NCBI GenBank assembly: GCA_036278935.1
Contig: DASUKA010000025.1
Location: forward strand, 62,001 to 126,000
Length of the DNA stretch: 64,000 nt
Reading direction: 5' to 3'
Source of the DNA: DASSNR01 sp036278935
GTDB lineage: Bacteria; Gemmatimonadota; Gemmatimonadetes; Gemmatimonadales; Gemmatimonadaceae
Position 1 is the first letter of the stretch; each line of letters begins with the position of its first letter. This document shows, piece by piece, positions 60,473 to 64,000 of the stretch. The notes under the pieces are model-generated. The model was not told where the DNA came from. It searched no databases and was given only the letters and a program-made list of their open reading frames with translations. A program made the position numbers and the translations under genes.

Positions 60473-60736
60473 ATGAGCGTGTGGAAACACGGAGGCTCGG
60501 ACGATCAGGCGGTTGAGCAACGCATTCGCCAGGCGCTTGTCGAGCTCACGCCGCTGTTGCACATCGATGCCGCGGGGCTCGAGTTGGTCGATTTCGAGCA
60601 GCAGACAGGGGTGGTCGTCTTACGGATCGCCGGCGATTGCCCGGACTGTCAGATGTCGGCAAGCCTGCTGCGCGAAGGGATCGAGGCGCACCTGCGGATG
60701 CACGTGCCCGAGATCCGGGAAGTGCGCGCGATCTAG
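60473..60736 (+). CDS. NifU-like C-terminal-domain Fe-S protein
   Basis: An 87-aa NifU C-terminal domain with IRQALVELTPLLHIDAAGLE and the cluster-binding pair in AGDCPDCQMSASLLREGIE (CxxC). Such proteins carry Fe-S clusters to target apoproteins. It is followed after 18 bp by an Mrp/NBP35-type ATPase, so the two probably act together in Fe-S delivery. The ATG at 60473 lacks a strong ribosome-binding site. Confidence 0.8.
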   Translation: MSVWKHGGSDDQAVEQRIRQALVELTPLLHIDAAGLELVDFEQQTGVVVLRIAGDCPDCQMSASLLREGIEAHLRMHVPEIREVRAI

Positions 60737-60754
60737 CGCTCGAGGAGAGATTGC

Positions 60755-61912
60755 ATGGCTGAACCATTACAGGCCCGGATCGCCGCTGCGCTGTCGCGGG
60801 TCGTGAATCCGCGAACGGATGCGGACGTGCTGTCATCCGAAATGATCCGCGATGTGGGGATCTCGCGTGACGGGAAGGTGCGCTTCGCCATCCTTCTCTC
60901 CGCGCAGGATCCTGCCTCGCTGGTGCGCGAGGTGCGCCAGGCGGTGGAAGCCGTGGACGGCGTGACGGACGTGCGCGTTGACGTGGTGGACCCCTCGCAG
61001 GTGCGGGCGGCGGCGTCGCCGCCTCCCGGCGCAGCTGGTGGCGGCCAGGCGCGGCCGGCGGGTCGCTCGCGCGAGCTCCCGGTCATGAACCAGCCAACGC
61101 AGTCCCAGCGCGCACACGTCCCGCCCGCACCCACGCCGGTGGCGTACCCGAATCTCGGTCGCGTGATCGCCGTCTCCAGCGGCAAGGGCGGGGTGGGGAA
61201 GTCCACCGTCGCCACCAACCTCGCCATTGCGCTCGCGCAGGGCGGGGCGCGGGTGGGCCTCATGGACGCGGACATCTACGGCCCCAACATCCCCCGCATG
61301 ATGGGGATCAACGTGCCGCCTCCGGTGGTGAACAATCAGATCATGCCGCTGCAGGCGCACGGCGTGAAGCTCATGAGCCTCGGATTCCTTATCGAGCGCG
61401 ATCAACCGGCCATCTGGCGCGGGCCGATCGTGATGAAGATCATCACGCAGTTCCTGCGTGACGTGCACTGGGGGCAGCTGGACTACTTCCTCGTGGACAT
61501 GCCGCCCGGTACCGGCGACGCGCAGCTCTCGCTGGTGCAGGCCACGCACGTGAACGGGGTGGTGATCGTCACCACGCCGCAGGAGGTGGCGGTGGGCGAT
61601 GCGTTGCGCGGCGCCAGGATGTTCCAGCGCGTGAACGTGCCCGTGCTCGGCATCGTCGAGAACATGAGCTACTTCCTCTGCCCGCATTGCGAGGAGCCCA
61701 CGCCGCTCTTCGGAAGCGGCGGTGGCGCGCGCCTGGCCGAGGAGTTGGGCATCCCGCTCCTGGGCGAGATTCCGCTGTATCCCAACGTCCGTGTGGGCGG
61801 CGACGAGGGGATGCCGATCGTCGTCGCGGAACCGGAGGCAGCTGCCGCGAAGGCGCTCCGTGCGGCCGCCGAGCGTATCACGGACGCGGTGGAGGCGACG
61901 GCGCCCGTGTGA
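60755..61912 (+). CDS. Mrp/NBP35 family Fe-S cluster carrier ATPase
   Basis: A 385-aa P-loop ATPase that carries Fe-S clusters to apoproteins. The N-terminal MIP18/DUF59-like domain (about residues 1-85) is followed by a Gly/Ala/Pro-rich linker, then the deviant Walker A SSGKGGVGKSTVATNLA, the ADIYGPNIPRMMG and DYFLVDMPPGTGDAQLSL motifs and the cluster-binding CPHC in YFLCPHCEEPT. ATP-binding and dimer-bridging cysteines are in place. It may serve the Fe-S enzymes of this region such as ETF-QO (inference). Confidence 0.92.
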   Translation: MAEPLQARIAAALSRVVNPRTDADVLSSEMIRDVGISRDGKVRFAILLSAQDPASLVREVRQAVEAVDGVTDVRVDVVDPSQVRAAASPPPGAAGGGQARPAGRSRELPVMNQPTQSQRAHVPPAPTPVAYPNLGRVIAVSSGKGGVGKSTVATNLAIALAQGGARVGLMDADIYGPNIPRMMGINVPPPVVNNQIMPLQAHGVKLMSLGFLIERDQPAIWRGPIVMKIITQFLRDVHWGQLDYFLVDMPPGTGDAQLSLVQATHVNGVVIVTTPQEVAVGDALRGARMFQRVNVPVLGIVENMSYFLCPHCEEPTPLFGSGGGARLAEELGIPLLGEIPLYPNVRVGGDEGMPIVVAEPEAAAAKALRAAAERITDAVEATAPV

Positions 61913-62661
61913 TCATCACGCTCCTCACCGATTTCGGCACTGCCGATGGCTACGTGGGGGAGATGAAGGGCGTCCTCCTCTCCGCGGCTCCGGACGTTTG
62001 TCTGGTGGACATCTCGCACGACGTCGCGCCGCAGGACGTGGAAGGCGGGCGGCTCGCGATGGCCCGTGTCTGGCGCCGATTCCCGGTGGGAACGGTGCAC
62101 TTGGTGGTGATCGATCCTGGAGTCGGTACGTCGCGTCGCGCGATTGCCGTGGCGAGTGAGGGGCGAATGCTGGTCGGGCCGGACAATGGTGTGCTCTCGC
62201 CCGCGCTGCTCGCTTCGGGTGCGAGCGTCGTGGAACTGGCGGTGCCGACCGGCGCGTCACACACTTTCCATGGCAGGGACGTCTTTGCGCCCGCCGCCGC
62301 GCTCCTTGCCTGCCATGTGCCCCTCGACGCGCTTGGCCCCACCATAGACGATCCCATCATCCGGCGGACGCCGGAGCCGGTACGACAGCCGGACGGAACC
62401 GTGCTGGGACAGGTGATCACCACGGATCGCTTCGGCACGCTCGTCACGAACCTCGTTGCGCCCCGGGGCGGAACGATCGAGATCGCGGGACGCGGCCTGG
62501 GGCCGCTGCGCCGGGCCTACGGCGATGTCCCCAGCGGCTCACTTCTGGCGCTGGTGGGCTCCTCAGGGCTGGTGGAGATCGCGGCGCGGGATGGGAGCGC
62601 CGCGCGCGACCTCGCCGCCGGCCGCGGAACGCCTGTGCTGCTCCGTCCCGTCCGGCGCTGA
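61909..62661 (+). CDS. SAM hydroxide adenosyltransferase (DUF62 family)
   Basis: Hydrolyses S-adenosylmethionine to adenosine and methionine. The 250-aa protein has TDFGTADGYVGEMKG, VVIDPGVGTSRRAIAVAS, GPDNGVLSPAL and HGRDVFAPAAALLA, the family's conserved blocks including the Asp/Arg/His-type catalytic set. The fluorinase-specific loop is absent, so halogenation is not expected. The GTG start overlaps the end of the mrp-like gene (GTGTGA). Its last 99 bp overlap the convergent yihY gene. Confidence 0.85.
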   Translation: MIITLLTDFGTADGYVGEMKGVLLSAAPDVCLVDISHDVAPQDVEGGRLAMARVWRRFPVGTVHLVVIDPGVGTSRRAIAVASEGRMLVGPDNGVLSPALLASGASVVELAVPTGASHTFHGRDVFAPAAALLACHVPLDALGPTIDDPIIRRTPEPVRQPDGTVLGQVITTDRFGTLVTNLVAPRGGTIEIAGRGLGPLRRAYGDVPSGSLLALVGSSGLVEIAARDGSAARDLAAGRGTPVLLRPVRR

Positions 62662-63606
62662 TCCTCCTTGCGCTTCGCTGAACCTGTCCGTGGAGGGCGG
62701 TGATGGCTCCTGTGCGGTGACGATGCGGCCGGCGTAGGTCACCGTACTCCGCGCTTTCACGGAGCCCACACCGAGTTGCAACTGGGAATTGAGCTCGCCG
62801 GCGGACAGCGTGGCGAGCATGGTCAGATACATCCAGGTGAGCAGGACGATCACGCCGCCGATGGTGCCATACGTCTTGTTGTACGAGGCGTAGCTCTGCA
62901 CGTAGACGCGGAAGAGCAGGGTGACAATGACCCAGAGCGCCGCACCTACCACCGAGCCGACCAGCACGGTTCGCACCCGCTGCCGGAGACACGGCAGAAG
63001 GTAGAACACCAGGAAGTGCGCCAGCACGAGCACCGTGAAGGCGAGCGGCCACTGCACGATGGACCACACCACGGCCACCGGGCGGCCCAGCGCCGTATGG
63101 TTGCTGATCCACCCGGCGATCTGCGGACCGGCAAGCACAGCCGCGCTGGCGATCAGCACCAAGAGGCTGGTGGCCAACACGGCGGCGAGACAGATGAGGC
63201 GCCGCTTCCAGAAGGGCCGCGTCTCCGTGACGTCGTACGCCCTGTTGAGGGCGTCCATCAGCGTGGAGAAGAGGTTGGACCCCGACCAGAGCGCGAGCAC
63301 CGCGCCCACTGAAATGAGCCCCGGAGCGCTCGGGGCGAAGACGGTGTCGCTCACGACCCCACGCACGAGATCCAGCGCCGCGGGCGGCAGCGCCTGCGCC
63401 AGGTGGGACATGGCCCACTCGAACAGCTGCTGCTGGTTTCCGATCAGGCCGACCAGCGGCATGACCACGAGCAGAATCGGGAAGAGGGCGAAGAAAAACG
63501 AGTACGCCAGCTGGGATGCCAGCCCCGTGAGGTTGTCCTCAGCGATCTCCTGTCCCGTGCTCTTCAACAACGGCCAGAGCCGGTAACCCCCAACAGTCAT
63601 GATCAT
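62563..63606 (-). CDS. YihY/BrkB family inner-membrane protein
   Basis: A 347-aa membrane protein with about six helices and the family pattern: EDNLTGLASQLAYSFFFALFP near the start, LWSGSNLFSTLMDALNRAYDV and YNKTYGTIGGVIVLLTWMYL. The function of YihY/UPF0761 is uncertain; it was once misnamed ribonuclease BN. The last 33 codons run antisense to the SAM-hydrolase gene and add a hydrophilic tail. GGAG precedes the ATG. Confidence 0.85.
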   Translation of the reverse strand: MIMTVGGYRLWPLLKSTGQEIAEDNLTGLASQLAYSFFFALFPILLVVMPLVGLIGNQQQLFEWAMSHLAQALPPAALDLVRGVVSDTVFAPSAPGLISVGAVLALWSGSNLFSTLMDALNRAYDVTETRPFWKRRLICLAAVLATSLLVLIASAAVLAGPQIAGWISNHTALGRPVAVVWSIVQWPLAFTVLVLAHFLVFYLLPCLRQRVRTVLVGSVVGAALWVIVTLLFRVYVQSYASYNKTYGTIGGVIVLLTWMYLTMLATLSAGELNSQLQLGVGSVKARSTVTYAGRIVTAQEPSPPSTDRFSEAQGGSAPDGTEQHRRSAAGGEVARGAPIPRRDLHQP

Positions 63607-63623
63607 CTGCTCCGAAACATCTG

Positions 63624-63642
63624 TGCCATGCCGGGCATGGCA
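63624..63642. promoter_or_regulatory. Perfect 9-bp inverted repeat upstream of the YihY gene
   Basis: TGCCATGCC and GGCATGGCA separated by one base. It lies between the yihY start (63606) and the end of the upstream gene (63660) on the minus strand. The one-base centre argues for a protein-binding palindrome or cruciform rather than a terminator. Confidence 0.45.
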
Positions 63643-63659
63643 TGGAGCAGGCCGCGGTT

Positions 63660-64000
63660 CTACGACGCCGTGCGATGGACCGCGATGCTTCCCAGCAGCG
63701 AGCGGGCATCGATGGTGAGGCGGTGCGGAGCGCTGTTCCAGTTGTCGCTTTCCTCCGCCCCGCTGCGCTTGGTAAAGCGCATCCCGCCATGGTCAAAATC
63801 GGAGAGCACTCTGGTCATCTGGATGCGCACGCCGACATCGCTCGGCACATGGAAGGTGACGTCACCGAGTGCCGACGTCAGATCGACCTGCAGGTTGCGC
63901 GTCCAGGCGCCACTACAGTCGAGGTCCACGTCCGCGGCGCCGCTGTGAATCTCCAGGCGGTCAGCGTTGGCGTTGCCCAGGCCGGCGATGTGGATGCTCG
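63660..64000 (-). CDS. Toastrack/LiaF-like protein, 5' end beyond the window
   Basis: Only the C-terminal 112 residues are seen; the frame is open to the window edge. The sequence reads GLGNANADRLEIHSGAADVDL, then ALGDVTFHVPSDVGVRIQ and RLTIDARSLLGSIAVHRTAS. This beta-solenoid pattern of alternating polar and hydrophobic residues with repeated G-D/G-S steps is typical of the C-terminal toastrack domain of LiaF/DUF4097-type proteins. The role cannot be told from the fragment. Confidence 0.6.
   Translation of the reverse strand, partial: SIHIAGLGNANADRLEIHSGAADVDLDCSGAWTRNLQVDLTSALGDVTFHVPSDVGVRIQMTRVLSDFDHGGMRFTKRSGAEESDNWNSAPHRLTIDARSLLGSIAVHRTAS

Overview
The window is a dense, very GC-rich stretch of a Gram-negative-type chromosome. 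Diderm features include predicted lipoproteins, outer-membrane beta-barrel candidates and periplasmic peptidases. The gene repertoire fits Gemmatimonadota best: PD40/S9/M1/DUF885 peptidases, an F-ATPase gene set split away from atpAGDC with signal-peptide-like N-termini on subunits a and b, and many ATGA/GTGA-coupled genes. That phylum assignment is inference; no rRNA or tRNA gene, insertion sequence, CRISPR array or prophage was seen.

Layout. 0-3 kb: heme ABC importer hmuTUV. 3.2-7.9 kb: a 53-aa membrane protein, a periplasmic propeller/gamma-glutamyltransferase chimera and a phytoene-dehydrogenase-like flavoprotein. 7.9-9.6 kb: MoxR ATPase and a BsuPI-domain protein. 9.8-13.2 kb: atpZ-atpI-like-atpB-atpE-atpF-atpH, with a promoter and a long structured leader before atpE. 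13.4-18.3 kb: M1 peptidase, cupin and sugar nucleotidyltransferase. 18.3-24.9 kb: M20 peptidase, LeuA-like synthase, DUF885 protein, YVTN propeller lipoprotein and MFS transporter. 25-30.6 kb: S9 peptidase, lipoprotein, metallophosphoesterase and SprT-like protein. 30.6-39.4 kb: histidine kinase, glutaryl-CoA-type acyl-CoA dehydrogenase, CPBP protease, EtfB/EtfA, an outer-membrane protein and ETF-quinone oxidoreductase; the dehydrogenase, ETF and ETF-QO together make one electron route into the quinone pool. 39.4-43.5 kb: flavin monooxygenase, MsrA, DinB, WYL-like and OsmC genes, then a short-chain dehydrogenase remnant. 43.6-50.2 kb, minus strand: BON protein, QueD-like protein, FdhD, MobA, MobB, a PBP4-type peptidase, MoeA and a methyltransferase, i.e. 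molybdenum-cofactor maturation with a cell-wall gene embedded. 50.3-55.3 kb: OMP and GpmI, an SH3/OB lipoprotein-like protein, DUF882 peptidase, DUF2281 and DUF1232 proteins. 55.4-64 kb: GuaB, a small lipoprotein, APC permease, DHH phosphoesterase, NifU-like and Mrp Fe-S factors, SAM hydroxide adenosyltransferase, YihY and a truncated toastrack-like gene.

The most unusual non-coding signal is a family of about eleven imperfect inverted elements. Each has a purine-rich arm, a unique loop and a matching pyrimidine-rich arm, and the arms are built from a few decayed keywords (for example GGAGAAAGGAG, GGGTTATGAGTTGTGG, GGAGTAGGGTATCGGG, TGAGTCAGTGAGTCAG). Every copy lies between two genes on the same strand; none lies in a convergent or divergent gap. 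Other points of interest are an ETF-QO lacking one expected Fe-S cysteine, an orphan TTGACCA-type operator, promoters placed so that transcripts would start at or next to the ATG, and two gene remnants.
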